32,462 nt of DNA from an uncultured Clostridia bacterium (GCA_944367415.1 CALVWN010000053.1:1-32462); one strand, 5' to 3'; shown: positions 13,581 through 21,306, numbered from the stretch's first letter. A program made the numbers and translations. Notes: generated by a model from the letters alone, not told the origin.

Positions 13581-15878
13581 TCATTCCTCCTTGAGCGCCG
13601 ACACCGCGCGATAGAGCGCGGACGCGGTCAGCTCCGTCTTTTTTCCGCGGGCGAGCTGCAGCCGCCCGTCCTTGAGCGATGCCAGCCCCAGCTCGTCGAA
13701 CACGGCGAGGGCAAAGATAAATTCTTCCTCGGAAAAGCCAAGCCCGTCGCAGGATTTTGCCGCCTCGGCATAGCTTTCGCCCGTGACGCGTCCGCCCTGC
13801 GTGCGCATCGCGTGGTAGACGGCGAGCAGATCCTCGCGGACGGTGGAGAGCGCCGTAAGGCGTCCCCGCGCACTGCAGGAGGCGTTCACACGCACCGACG
13901 CGCCGCCCGTTTTCAGCGCGTTCGCGGGGGGCGTGTCGAGAAACACGAGATCGCGGTATCCCGACAGATCACACCCCGGATCGGGCGCGACGAGCACGAC
14001 GTTCTCACAGTCCCCCGAGGAGAGCCGGAACACGTCGACGGGCAGCCCCGCAACGGAGGGAAACGCGGAGAGCGTCGCGACGTCATAGCAGACGGCACAG
14101 GTGCCGTAGGCGCACGCCTCCCGCCGTTCCTGCAAAAAGGCGTTCAGCTCCTCCGTCGTCGCGTCCGGGGAGACGGGCGTTCCGCGCAGCGCGAGCAGCG
14201 TGTTCTCGAAGATCTCGGGCACGCCGCCCCGTCTGCCTGCGGGCAGCACCGCGCGCACGAACCCCTTCAGGTATTCCCTGCCGCGGAAGGTGGAGAGATT
14301 GTATTCGTAGACGAGCGTCTTTTTGAGATCGCTGCGCAGGAATTTGAGATCCTTTGCGCCGCCGAAGTACATGAGATCGAGGCCGCCCGCGTGCATCGAA
14401 AGGTGGGGCGAGAGCGGCTTGACGGGGTTTGCCTCCAGCCCGCCCGCCTCCATCGTAAAGAGAGGGCGGCGGTTGCCGATGCCGAACGGCTCGAGCAGAT
14501 CCAGCTCATGCGCGACGCGCATATGATCCTCCCCCTCCCCCACGACGTACAGCTTTGCGGCGAGGTCGTCGCGCGAATAATGGGAGGCGATATATTCGCC
14601 GAGGGCGCGCTTTAAGTCGTCGAACTTGTCGGCGCGCACATTGACGCCCGCCGCCTGCGCGTGGCCGCCGAATTCCTCGATGTACTCCGAGCACGCCTTT
14701 AGCGCCTCGAAGATGTTAACGCCCTCCACGCTGCGGGCGCTGCCGCGCAGCATCTCGCCGCGCCGCACGAAGAGGAGCGCGGGGCGGGAGAATTCCTCGG
14801 CGATGCGCGCCGCGACGATGCCCACGAAGCCAGCGTTCCAGTGCTCGGCGGCGAGCATGACGACGGGTTCGAAGGCGCCCTCGCTGCGGATGCAGGCGAC
14901 CGCCTGTGCGTACAGTTCATCGCACGCGTGCTGGCGCTCGGTGTTGTAGAGGTTGAGTTTTTCGGCGAGCGCGTCGATCGCCTCGCGGCTGTCCGTCGTG
15001 AACAGGTCGAGCGCGGCGTGCGCGTCCCCCATCCTGCCGGCAGCGTTGATGCGGGGGGCGATGGTGAAGGCGAGCGTCTGCGCCGTCACCTCCCCGCTCT
15101 TGCCGAGCAGCGCCGAGAAGGCGGGGCGCGGGTGCTTTTCGATGCGCCGCAGTCCCTCGGCGACGATGTCGCGGTTTTCTCCCAGAAGCGGCACGCTGTC
15201 TGCGACCGTGGAGAGCGCGGCGAAGTCGATCAGCTCCTCCGCCCGCTCGCCCAGAAGCGCCGTCGCGAGCTTGAAGGCGACGCCCGCGCCGCAGAGGTTG
15301 TCATAGGGATAGTCGTCCGAAAACTTGGGGTTGACGGTGATGCAGTCGGGGAGCGTGTCGGGCAGCTCGTGGTGGTCAGTGACGATGACGTAGGCGCCCT
15401 GCTCCTGCGCGTAGGCGACCTCTTCGGCATTGGAGATGCCGCAGTCCACCGTGACGATGAGGTCGGGCATAAATTCGTCAAAGATCTTGTCGAGCGCCGC
15501 AATGCTCATGCCGTAGCCTTCGCTGCGCTCGGGAACATAGAGGTAGGGTTCGATCCCGAACATCTTCAGGGCGCGCGAGAGCACGGCGAGCGCGCCGATG
15601 CCGTCCGCGTCATAGTCGCCGAAGAGGGCGACCCGCCATTCCTCCGCCTTTGCCTGCCGCAGAAGCTCCGCCGCCTCCTTCATGCCCTTCATGAGGAAGG
15701 GCGAGAGGAAGTGCTGTCTGCTCGGATGCAGGAAGGCGCGCATCTGCTCCGCCGTGACCATGCCGCGCGCATAGAGGATGCCCGCCGTCGTTTGCGTGAT
15801 GCCGAGCGCGGCGGCGCAGCTCTCCACCTCCGCCTGCTGGGCGGGGGTCAATTCAAATTCATGCACGAGTTTCTTCAT
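13581..15878 (-). CDS. recJ: Single-stranded-DNA exonuclease RecJ
   Basis: 5'-3' exonuclease on single-stranded DNA for recombination and repair, 765 residues, similar in length to the Bacillus enzyme. DHH-family motifs are in order: GDYDADGIGAL, VDCGISN, VTDHHELP, and PRINAAGRMGDAH, followed by the DHHA1 motif GGHAQAAG and an OB-fold region. The long C-terminal third is the domain found in Firmicute RecJ and is less conserved. The frame is open 20 codons further upstream, but I start at the ATG at 15878 (MKKLVHEFELTPAQQ) since the extension runs into the promoter. The ribosome-binding site is weak (CGGAACGG). First gene of the operon with rel; the overlap ATGA joins them. Confidence 0.95.
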   Translation of the reverse strand: MKKLVHEFELTPAQQAEVESCAAALGITQTTAGILYARGMVTAEQMRAFLHPSRQHFLSPFLMKGMKEAAELLRQAKAEEWRVALFGDYDADGIGALAVLSRALKMFGIEPYLYVPERSEGYGMSIAALDKIFDEFMPDLIVTVDCGISNAEEVAYAQEQGAYVIVTDHHELPDTLPDCITVNPKFSDDYPYDNLCGAGVAFKLATALLGERAEELIDFAALSTVADSVPLLGENRDIVAEGLRRIEKHPRPAFSALLGKSGEVTAQTLAFTIAPRINAAGRMGDAHAALDLFTTDSREAIDALAEKLNLYNTERQHACDELYAQAVACIRSEGAFEPVVMLAAEHWNAGFVGIVAARIAEEFSRPALLFVRRGEMLRGSARSVEGVNIFEALKACSEYIEEFGGHAQAAGVNVRADKFDDLKRALGEYIASHYSRDDLAAKLYVVGEGEDHMRVAHELDLLEPFGIGNRRPLFTMEAGGLEANPVKPLSPHLSMHAGGLDLMYFGGAKDLKFLRSDLKKTLVYEYNLSTFRGREYLKGFVRAVLPAGRRGGVPEIFENTLLALRGTPVSPDATTEELNAFLQERREACAYGTCAVCYDVATLSAFPSVAGLPVDVFRLSSGDCENVVLVAPDPGCDLSGYRDLVFLDTPPANALKTGGASVRVNASCSARGRLTALSTVREDLLAVYHAMRTQGGRVTGESYAEAAKSCDGLGFSEEEFIFALAVFDELGLASLKDGRLQLARGKKTELTASALYRAVSALKEE

Positions 15879-15909
15879 GGCCGTTCCGAAAATAGAGTGT
15901 GTTTTTTCT

Positions 15910-15938
15910 ATTATACCACAAAGAACGGCTTTGTGCAA
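15910..15938 (-). promoter_or_regulatory. Promoter of recJ-rel-MBL-hemZ
   Basis: On the minus strand -35 TTGCAC (15938-15933), 17-bp spacer and perfect -10 TATAAT (15915-15910). The -35 box touches the T tract of the second secF terminator. Confidence 0.7.
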
Positions 15939-15965
15939 AAAAATTTCGCGTTCTTTTCGAACGCG
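15937..15965 (-). terminator. Distal terminator of secD-secF
   Basis: On the minus strand CGCGTTC/GAACGCG with a 5-nt loop, then AAA and seven T. It backs up the proximal terminator and its T tract runs into the recJ -35 box. Confidence 0.75.
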
Positions 15966-15968
15966 TGA

Positions 15969-16002
15969 AAAAATAAAGACGGCGGGAAATATTCCCGCCG
16001 TC
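15969..16002 (-). terminator. Proximal terminator of secD-secF
   Basis: On the minus strand a perfect 11-bp stem GACGGCGGGAA/TTCCCGCCGTC with a 3-nt loop is followed by TTTATTTTTT, starting 18 nt after the secF stop. Confidence 0.92.
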
Positions 16003-16019
16003 CTGCGTTGTAAAGTTTG

Positions 16020-17057
16020 TTACGCCTGCGCGTCGTTTTTGGCAGCCTTTTTCTTGCCCTCGTAGCGCGTACGCTTGCGCTTGATCGCATCGAAGTGCGC
16101 CTTGATCCTGACATGGAGCGCGGGAGCGAGCAGCATCGAGGAGTACAGGCCCGCGGCAACGGGGATGAGCGCCCCTGCGAACACCGCCGCAGCGCCCGTC
16201 ATCATGGTGCAGAGCGCGCCGACCGCAATGATGGCAAGCAGCACGCCGACGGAGATCCAAACCGTCTTGTCCGTCGCCTTGCAGACGTTCGCGACGCTCT
16301 CCTCCGCGGAGAGGACGCCAGCCGAAGGCTCCTTGGCGTCGTCGCGCAGCTTCATGCTGCGGATGAGCCAGAGCACCACGGAGACGGCGGCCGCGATCGC
16401 CGCATACAGCATGGGTGCGAACGCATAGACGGGGATGCGCGCGATGGCAAACACGGAGAGGGTCAGGAATGCGTCATTGACGCAGGCGACCAATCCCGTG
16501 AGCGCGCAGCCAAGCCCGAAGCGGATGGCGACATAGATGAGCGCGACGATGGCGGCGACCGCCACGGCGACCGCGCCCCGCCACATTGCCTCGTTCATGG
16601 GCTGCAGCGTATAGGTGTCAAAGGAGACATATGTCTCGGCGGGCAGAAGGAACGCTTCGTCCCCTTCGATCGCCGCCTCCACCGCCGCTTTCGCCGAAGC
16701 GAGCGCCTCGTCGGAGACGTCTGCGGAGAAGGTGTAACGCAGCACGAAGTTGTTGCCCGTCGGGGAGAACGTGCTCTGATTGAGGGAGACGGGATCGCTC
16801 TGACCGCTCAGCGTCGCGACGCTGTCAAAGTCGATGCCCGCGTCCGCGAACGCGTCCTCGCAGAATGTTTCGAGGGAGGCCTTGCTCTCCTCGTTGAGGT
16901 CGACGACCACATTGTAGTGTACGTCAAAGACTTTGCTCTCGGGGCGGTCGAGCGAATTGTTGAACCCGAGCAGCGCCATCAGAACAATTCCCGCAATGAT
17001 GATGACGGCGGAGATCGCCGCCCAGACGGGGAGCAGATTCAAACGCTTGTTACTCAT
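16020..17057 (-). CDS. secF: SecF-like protein-export membrane protein, divergent
   Basis: Partner of SecD in proton-motive-force-driven late steps of protein export, 345 residues. One N-terminal transmembrane helix (about residues 10-32), a large extracytoplasmic domain, then about five helices, as in SecF. The segment VACVNDAFLTLSVFAIARI matches the SecF motif usually read as (I/V)HDVLITLG, with Asn in place of His. The following family signature SINDTIVxFDRIRE aligns by eye to AAVSVVLWLIRSMKLR, so its Asp is absent. The C-terminus is very basic (KRKRTRYEGKKKAAKN). The start ATG overlaps the secD stop (ATGAGTAA). Identification rests on topology, partial motifs and pairing with SecD. Confidence 0.82.
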   Translation of the reverse strand: MSNKRLNLLPVWAAISAVIIIAGIVLMALLGFNNSLDRPESKVFDVHYNVVVDLNEESKASLETFCEDAFADAGIDFDSVATLSGQSDPVSLNQSTFSPTGNNFVLRYTFSADVSDEALASAKAAVEAAIEGDEAFLLPAETYVSFDTYTLQPMNEAMWRGAVAVAVAAIVALIYVAIRFGLGCALTGLVACVNDAFLTLSVFAIARIPVYAFAPMLYAAIAAAVSVVLWLIRSMKLRDDAKEPSAGVLSAEESVANVCKATDKTVWISVGVLLAIIAVGALCTMMTGAAAVFAGALIPVAAGLYSSMLLAPALHVRIKAHFDAIKRKRTRYEGKKKAAKNDAQA

Positions 17058-18555
17058 CTTCTACTTCCTCCCGCTTGAAGTTGCAGAACGCGCCCTGCTT
17101 CTTGCTCGTACCCATCATGACTGCCCAGCCGAACCGGTTGACGAGCAGCGACGCGATGCCCGAGAAGGCAGCGCCCAGCCCGAGCACGAACGCCGCGGTC
17201 TGCAGGCTCGTCAGCGCGATCGCATACACCAGAAATCCGATGATCGCAACGACGATGTGCAGATCGAAGAGTTTCCAGAAGCACTTCTTATAGCCGAGTT
17301 TGACGGAGTTCGTCATCGTCTTGCCGAGGGCGAATTCCCTGCGCGCGCACTCGAACGTGACGGCGTTGCTCACGCAAAGGAGCACGGACGTCAGAAGGAA
17401 TGCGAGGAAGGTCTCCACGCTCAGATAGAGGAAGGAGATCGACCAGCCGCACAGGATCATCGCAAAGAGGAACACAAGGTAAGTATAGAGATGGACGAAC
17501 CCGAGGCGGTGATAGCGGATGAAGAAGAACGCCATCATGGCGACGAAGAACACGGCGAATGCGATATAGAGCATGACGACGGTGTTCTCGCCGTAGAGCG
17601 CCGTGTGGAAGTAGGCGTCGGCGGGCGTGAGGGCGAGATCCTCCTCGGTGCCGTCGAGCGCCGTGGAGAAGAGCACGGCGACGGTGTTCGCCGTCTCCGC
17701 CGTATAGCTGCCGCTGATGTAGAGCGTGTTCTCGTTATACGTCTCGCTGACGGAGAGCTGCAGAACGTTGGTGTCGCCCACGTTGAAGAAGAGGGTGACC
17801 GCCGTCTCCGCCGCGCTCGCCGTCGCAGCCGCGAGCGCATCCTTTCCCGCATCGGTGAACACGATCTCGATATAGGAGGTCTCCCCCGCCGTACGCGACG
17901 TCACGCGCGAGACGTAGTCGCGGATGGTCTGGTTGGGCCGGATCGTGAACAGCGACGTGGCGGACGCCTCGTCGGAGCCGCTCGTGATGTTGAATTCGCC
18001 CGTGTAGGCGAATGCGCTGATCGCGGAATACTCGCTGTCCATCATCGCGGGCAGGAAGACGCCGATGGCGTAATCCCCCACCGATTCGACGCGCGCGCCG
18101 TCCACCCGGAGGGCGGCATAGCGCTGCGTGACCGTCTCGAGTGCCTCGCCGAACGCTTCGCGGAAGCTGTCCTGCATGGTGCCGTCGTCGTTGCAGGCGA
18201 CGCCCTTCTCGAGATAGACGGAGCCGTTCTCGTCGGGATAGCGAACGTAGTTCTGCGCATACTCCTGCGCGTCCTCTTCGCTCATCCCGTCGATGTTGTC
18301 GTCATATTCCTTGGCGGAAATGACGCCCTCGGGGTAGTACACGGCGGAATAGCCGCCGCCGAGATAGGTGCCCGCTTCGGCATTGGCGCCGTACGCAAGC
18401 CCTAAGTCGGCGTCCTTCTCCATCATGCGCATGATGGAGCTGAACGTATACATATTGTCCGTTCCGTACGAAAACGAAACGGTACAGATAAAGCACAAAA
18501 CGGCGACCACAAGCGTGTAGATGACCAGCAGAGCCACCGATTTCTTCTTACCCAT
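17050..18555 (-). CDS. secD: SecD-like protein-export membrane protein, divergent
   Basis: 501 residues, one N-terminal transmembrane helix, a large extracytoplasmic domain and five or six C-terminal helices. SecD features visible: the P1 domain YIEIVFTDAGKDALAAAT and TLYISGSYTAETANTVAVLF (family: IISGxFTxEEAxxLA), and the helix region LLCVSNAVTFECARREFALG, which aligns with VDANVLIFERIREELxxG. The transmembrane Asp of that VDAN motif, needed for proton coupling in characterised SecD, is Ser here. The usual GLDLxGG motif after TM1 is replaced by GLAYGANAEAG with a LGGGYSAVYYP nearby. The start ATG follows AGGAGGAGG. First gene of a two-gene operon with its own promoter. Confidence 0.85.
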   Translation of the reverse strand: MGKKKSVALLVIYTLVVAVLCFICTVSFSYGTDNMYTFSSIMRMMEKDADLGLAYGANAEAGTYLGGGYSAVYYPEGVISAKEYDDNIDGMSEEDAQEYAQNYVRYPDENGSVYLEKGVACNDDGTMQDSFREAFGEALETVTQRYAALRVDGARVESVGDYAIGVFLPAMMDSEYSAISAFAYTGEFNITSGSDEASATSLFTIRPNQTIRDYVSRVTSRTAGETSYIEIVFTDAGKDALAAATASAAETAVTLFFNVGDTNVLQLSVSETYNENTLYISGSYTAETANTVAVLFSTALDGTEEDLALTPADAYFHTALYGENTVVMLYIAFAVFFVAMMAFFFIRYHRLGFVHLYTYLVFLFAMILCGWSISFLYLSVETFLAFLLTSVLLCVSNAVTFECARREFALGKTMTNSVKLGYKKCFWKLFDLHIVVAIIGFLVYAIALTSLQTAAFVLGLGAAFSGIASLLVNRFGWAVMMGTSKKQGAFCNFKREEVEDE

Positions 18556-18621
18556 TGCCTCCTCCTGTATTAAGAACGGGGAATGCCCAAAATGCTCTTT
18601 CGGAAAATTCTCGCTCCTCTC

Positions 18622-18650
18622 ATTATATAGAAAAAGGGCGCTTCCGTCAA
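18622..18650 (-). promoter_or_regulatory. Promoter of secD-secF
   Basis: On the minus strand -35 TTGACG (18650-18645), 17-bp spacer and perfect -10 TATAAT (18627-18622). It begins 32 bp after the scfB stop, with no obvious terminator between. Confidence 0.85.
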
Positions 18651-18681
18651 GCCGAAACGCGCCGCTTTTCGTATTTTTTGC

Positions 18682-19989
18682 CTAATTTTCGCGCGACTTG
18701 CGCGCCGCAAGGACGTGCATCGCACATTCGATGCGCTTTTTCATCATCGCGCACGTCATTTCATAGGGCTTGTTGATGTCGCCGTTGTAGTGATAGTTGT
18801 TCGCGCTGCATCCGCCCGAGCAGATGAACTTGGCAAAGCAGTCGCCGCACTTCTCGCGCGTAAAGAGGCTGGAGGACGCGAACAGCTCGCGGATGTCGGG
18901 CGCCGTGATGCCCTCCTCCACGCTGCCCATGCGCCACTTTTTATCCCCCGCGAACTGGTGGCAGGGATAGAGGTCGCCGTTGGGCACGACGGAGAGATAC
19001 TCGTTCCCCGCGCCGCACGCCGAGACGCGCTTTGCAAGGCAGGGGCCGCCCTCGAGGTCGATGTGGAAGTGGAAGAAGGAGAACCCCTTCCCCTCCGCCT
19101 CGCGGCGGATATACTCGTCGCAGAGCTTTTCGTACTCCGCCTCGATGACGGGCAGATGCTCCTCTTTGATCTGCAGCTCGGGAATGTCGGTGACGACGGG
19201 CTCGACGGACAGCGAGTCAAAGCCCTGGTCGGCGAGGAAGAGCACATCCTTGGAAAAATCGAGATTTTTCGCCGTGAACGTGCCGCGCACATAGTAGTGC
19301 TTGTCCCCGCGGATCTTCACAAACTTTTTGATCTTGTCGATGACCGCGTCGAAGCTCCCCTTTCCGGAGATCGTCTTGCGGACGGCGTCGTGCACTTCCT
19401 TTCTCCCGTCGAGGGACAGGACGACGTTCTCCATCTCGGCATTGAGAAATTCGATGGCATCGTCGTCGAGGAGCAGCCCGTTGGTGGTCGTCGTGAATAA
19501 AAACTTCTTGCCGCGCTTTGCCGCCTCCGCCTTGGCGTAGGCGACCGTCTCCTTGATGACGCCGAGGTTCATGAGCGGCTCGCCGCCGAAGAAATCGACT
19601 TCGAGCACCTTGCGGCTGCCGCTGCCCGCAATGAGGAAGTCGATCGCCTTTTTGGCGGTCTCGAGGCTCATCATCTCGCGCGCGGCATGGTAAGCGCCCT
19701 CGTCCGCAAAGCAGTATTTGCAGCGAAGGTTGCAGTCGTGGCAGATATGGATGCAGAGCGCCTTCAGCTCGTGCGATTTGACGGGCGCGACGGTCGGCTC
19801 CGCGGCATACAAAAGCCCCGCCTCCTTCAGCCCCTCGATGTCCGAAAGCGTCTCTTTGAGCTCTTCATCGGTGAACTCGACGCTCTCGCCCGCAAGGTGG
19901 CGCGCCGTCTTTTCATCGCACTCGTGCAGCGCGCCGCTGCCCGTGTCGTAGACGTAGTGATGTCCGTGATAGTGAAAAACGTGAACCAT
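18682..19989 (-). CDS. scfB: SCIFF peptide radical SAM maturase
   Basis: Radical SAM/SPASM enzyme that installs thioether cross-links in the SCIFF peptide, 435 residues, cytosolic. The N-terminal part (MVHVFHYHGHHYVYDTGSGA, with EELKETLSDIEGLKEAGLLY) is the RiPP recognition region. The radical SAM motif is CHDCNLRCKYCF; since the usual pattern is C-x3-C-x2-C, the ligands are the Cys of CNLRCKYC. Then come FGGEPL, TTTTNGLLL and VLSLDGRKEVHD. The C-terminal SPASM region has CGAGNEYLSV, CHQF, CGDCFAKFICSGGC and a final Cys, for auxiliary clusters. The open frame extends 55 codons upstream but that stretch is antisense-like spacer; I start at the ATG at 19989 (GAAGAG upstream). It follows scfA by 65 nt. 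Confidence 0.95.
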   Translation of the reverse strand: MVHVFHYHGHHYVYDTGSGALHECDEKTARHLAGESVEFTDEELKETLSDIEGLKEAGLLYAAEPTVAPVKSHELKALCIHICHDCNLRCKYCFADEGAYHAAREMMSLETAKKAIDFLIAGSGSRKVLEVDFFGGEPLMNLGVIKETVAYAKAEAAKRGKKFLFTTTTNGLLLDDDAIEFLNAEMENVVLSLDGRKEVHDAVRKTISGKGSFDAVIDKIKKFVKIRGDKHYYVRGTFTAKNLDFSKDVLFLADQGFDSLSVEPVVTDIPELQIKEEHLPVIEAEYEKLCDEYIRREAEGKGFSFFHFHIDLEGGPCLAKRVSACGAGNEYLSVVPNGDLYPCHQFAGDKKWRMGSVEEGITAPDIRELFASSSLFTREKCGDCFAKFICSGGCSANNYHYNGDINKPYEMTCAMMKKRIECAMHVLAARKSREN

Positions 19990-20002
19990 GATTCTCTTCA
20001 AA

Positions 20003-20038
20003 AAGTGCAAAACAAGGAGCAGCGCATCGCGCCGCTCC
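20003..20038 (-). terminator. Attenuator-like hairpin between scfA and scfB
   Basis: On the minus strand GGAGCGGCGC pairs with GCGCTGCTCC (10 bp, one G-T pair, loop GAT), followed by TTGTTTTGCACTTTTT. The broken T tract suggests a leaky terminator that lets scfA mRNA exceed scfB mRNA, and it could also protect the scfA 3' end. Confidence 0.6.
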
Positions 20039-20054
20039 CCGCTTTCTGCCGATG

Positions 20055-20207
20055 TTATCTTCTTTCGATCTTCTCTTCTCTCGTCACGCGCTCGCAGGAC
20101 TGGTTGCCGACCGTGCAGCTCGTCTTGCAGGCAGACTGGCAGGTGCTTCTGCACTCGCCGCAGCCCGTCACTTTCTTTGCCTGAGGTTTTGCAATCGTAC
20201 GGATCAT
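20055..20207 (-). CDS. scfA: SCIFF ranthipeptide precursor (six cysteines in forty-five residues)
   Basis: Ribosomally made peptide, 50 residues, substrate of the ScfB radical SAM maturase. The leader MIRTIAKPQAKKVTG precedes the Cys-rich core CGECRSTCQSACKTSC then TVGNQSC. Six Cys lie at positions 16, 19, 23, 27, 31 and 38, the defining pattern, with the near-invariant SACKTSCTVGNQ. Thioether bonds between Cys and nearby Thr are known from characterised SCIFF peptides. Most family members end about two residues after the last Cys, but this one carries a 12-residue charged tail ending EEKIERR. The start ATG follows AGGAGA at 6-nt spacing. Its cellular role is not established; quorum or population-related roles have been proposed for ranthipeptides. 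Confidence 0.96.
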   Translation of the reverse strand: MIRTIAKPQAKKVTGCGECRSTCQSACKTSCTVGNQSCERVTREEKIERR

Positions 20208-20234
20208 ATCATTTCTCCTGTCATCTTTTTTTCT

Positions 20235-20263
20235 ATTATACAACGCGGCGGGAAATTTTGCAA
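20235..20263 (-). promoter_or_regulatory. Promoter of scfA-scfB
   Basis: On the minus strand -35 TTGCAA (20263-20258), 17-bp spacer and perfect -10 TATAAT (20240-20235). The leader is short and ends in the Shine-Dalgarno sequence. Confidence 0.8.
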
Positions 20264-20299
20264 GTGATTTTGTATCTTCCCGCAAATCTTTTCGACGGG

Positions 20300-20674
20300 T
20301 CATTCTCTGCGCAGCCGGACGCCGACAAGCGCTCCCGCGCCGCCCAGCGCCCCGCAGACGAGCAGCTCGACCAGAAAGAGCGCGTTGAGACGGAATCCCC
20401 CGCCGATGGCGGCAAAGAGCAGCATGGCGAGGATCGCCGCAAGCACGCCCGCCGCCGCGCCCTTGAAAAAGGCGCGCCCGCTGTGGACGAAGATCATGGG
20501 AAAGAGAAAGGCGCCCGCGCACTTGATGACCCAGTTGACGGCGAGCACCGCCCCGTCGGCGGGCGCATAGGCGCGCACGAACACGGCGGCGAGCGCCGTC
20601 GCCGCGAGGTAGAAGATCACGCACAGCACCGCCGCGCGCACGCTCTCCCATGCCGCTTTTTTCCATTCCCCCAT
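20300..20674 (-). CDS. TIGR04086/YrzE-like small membrane protein
   Basis: Integral membrane protein of 124 residues with about four predicted transmembrane helices: around AAVLCVIFYLAATALAAVFV, AVLAVNWVIKCAGAFLFPMI, AAAGVLAAILAMLLFAAIGG and LVELLVCGALGGAGALVGVR. Length, helix pattern and position next to yajC in a clostridial ruv-sec cluster match the uncharacterised TIGR04086 family (Bacillus YrzE); the assignment rests mainly on context and topology. I start at the ATG at 20674, which lies directly after a terminator-like hairpin whose distal arm includes the GGGGGTG ribosome-binding sequence. A GTG at 20692 is an alternative start. Function unknown. Confidence 0.75.
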   Translation of the reverse strand: MGEWKKAAWESVRAAVLCVIFYLAATALAAVFVRAYAPADGAVLAVNWVIKCAGAFLFPMIFVHSGRAFFKGAAAGVLAAILAMLLFAAIGGGFRLNALFLVELLVCGALGGAGALVGVRLRRE

Positions 20675-20718
20675 AAAAACACCCCCGCACACCGTGATGA
20701 TCTACGATATGCGGGGGT
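20675..20718 (-). terminator. Terminator/RBS-sequestering hairpin between yajC and the TIGR04086 gene
   Basis: On the minus strand ACCCCCGCA and TGCGGGGGT form a 9-bp stem around a 20-nt apical part, followed by G and TTTTT. The start ATG of the next gene comes immediately after the T run, and the GGGGGT arm is its only ribosome-binding candidate. Confidence 0.7.
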
Positions 20719-20726
20719 TCGTCCGT

Positions 20727-21239
20727 TTATGAATTTTTCTTGTCGTCGGCGCTCTCTTCGGGCGTCTCGGGCGCTTCGGCGGGCTGTTCCGACTTGTCCT
20801 CGGCGGCCTTCTCCTCGGCAAGCGCCTCTTTGGAGGGGCCGAAATCGCCGCGCTTTGCCGCCTCTTTCGCCTCTTTCTCCGCCTTGCGCTTTGCCTCCGC
20901 TTCCTCGCGGGCGAGCTGCGTGGGGCCTTTCGCGTCCGTCTGGGCAATGAATTCCTTATCCATCTTCACATAGGACTTGCCCGTTTTCTCGGTTCCCGTC
21001 TCGATGATGACGGTGTTGTCGTCGCACACTTCGGCGACGATGCCGCAGATGCCGCCGACGGTCTTGACCTTGTTGCCGGGGCGGATCGCCTCGAGCTGTT
21101 CGACGTACTCCTGCTGGCGCGCCTTATTCTTTCTCCCCGAGAAGAACATAAACGCAATAAAGACGACCAGAATGACGCCGACAAAGATATAGAGCACCCA
21201 ATTGTTGTTCGGTGCATCTTCCAGTAATGCAGACCACAT
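20727..21239 (-). CDS. yajC: Preprotein translocase subunit YajC
   Basis: Accessory subunit of the SecDF-YajC complex, 170 residues. One N-terminal transmembrane helix (WVLYIFVGVILVVFIAFMFF) is followed by the YajC core RKNKARQQEYVEQLEAIRPG then NKVKTVGGICGIVAEV and TVIIETG. The core ends near residue 105; beyond it is a tail of about 65 residues made of Lys/Glu/Ala-rich sequence (EEAEAKRKAEKEAKEAAKRG, then acidic PEESADDKK), longer than in typical YajC of about 90-110 residues and probably disordered or helical. The start ATG follows AAGGAGG. It has its own promoter; tgt lies upstream. Confidence 0.93.
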   Translation of the reverse strand: MWSALLEDAPNNNWVLYIFVGVILVVFIAFMFFSGRKNKARQQEYVEQLEAIRPGNKVKTVGGICGIVAEVCDDNTVIIETGTEKTGKSYVKMDKEFIAQTDAKGPTQLAREEAEAKRKAEKEAKEAAKRGDFGPSKEALAEEKAAEDKSEQPAEAPETPEESADDKKNS

Positions 21240-21277
21240 TGTTCGATTCCTCCTTTTGGAACGGTTCAGACGCTATT

Positions 21278-21306
21278 ATGATACCTTTTTTTACGTCGTT
21301 TGGCAA
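21278..21306 (-). promoter_or_regulatory. Promoter of yajC
   Basis: On the minus strand -35 TTGCCA (21306-21301), 17-bp spacer and -10 TATCAT (21283-21278). No clear terminator for tgt is seen between the tgt stop and this promoter. Confidence 0.65.

Noticed and set aside
20281..20294. CGCAAATCTTTTCG, a 14-nt match to the P1 arm of repeat copy 3, just after the TIGR04086 gene
   Set aside because: No other part of the element is present nearby and the match is short; it could be a relic or chance.
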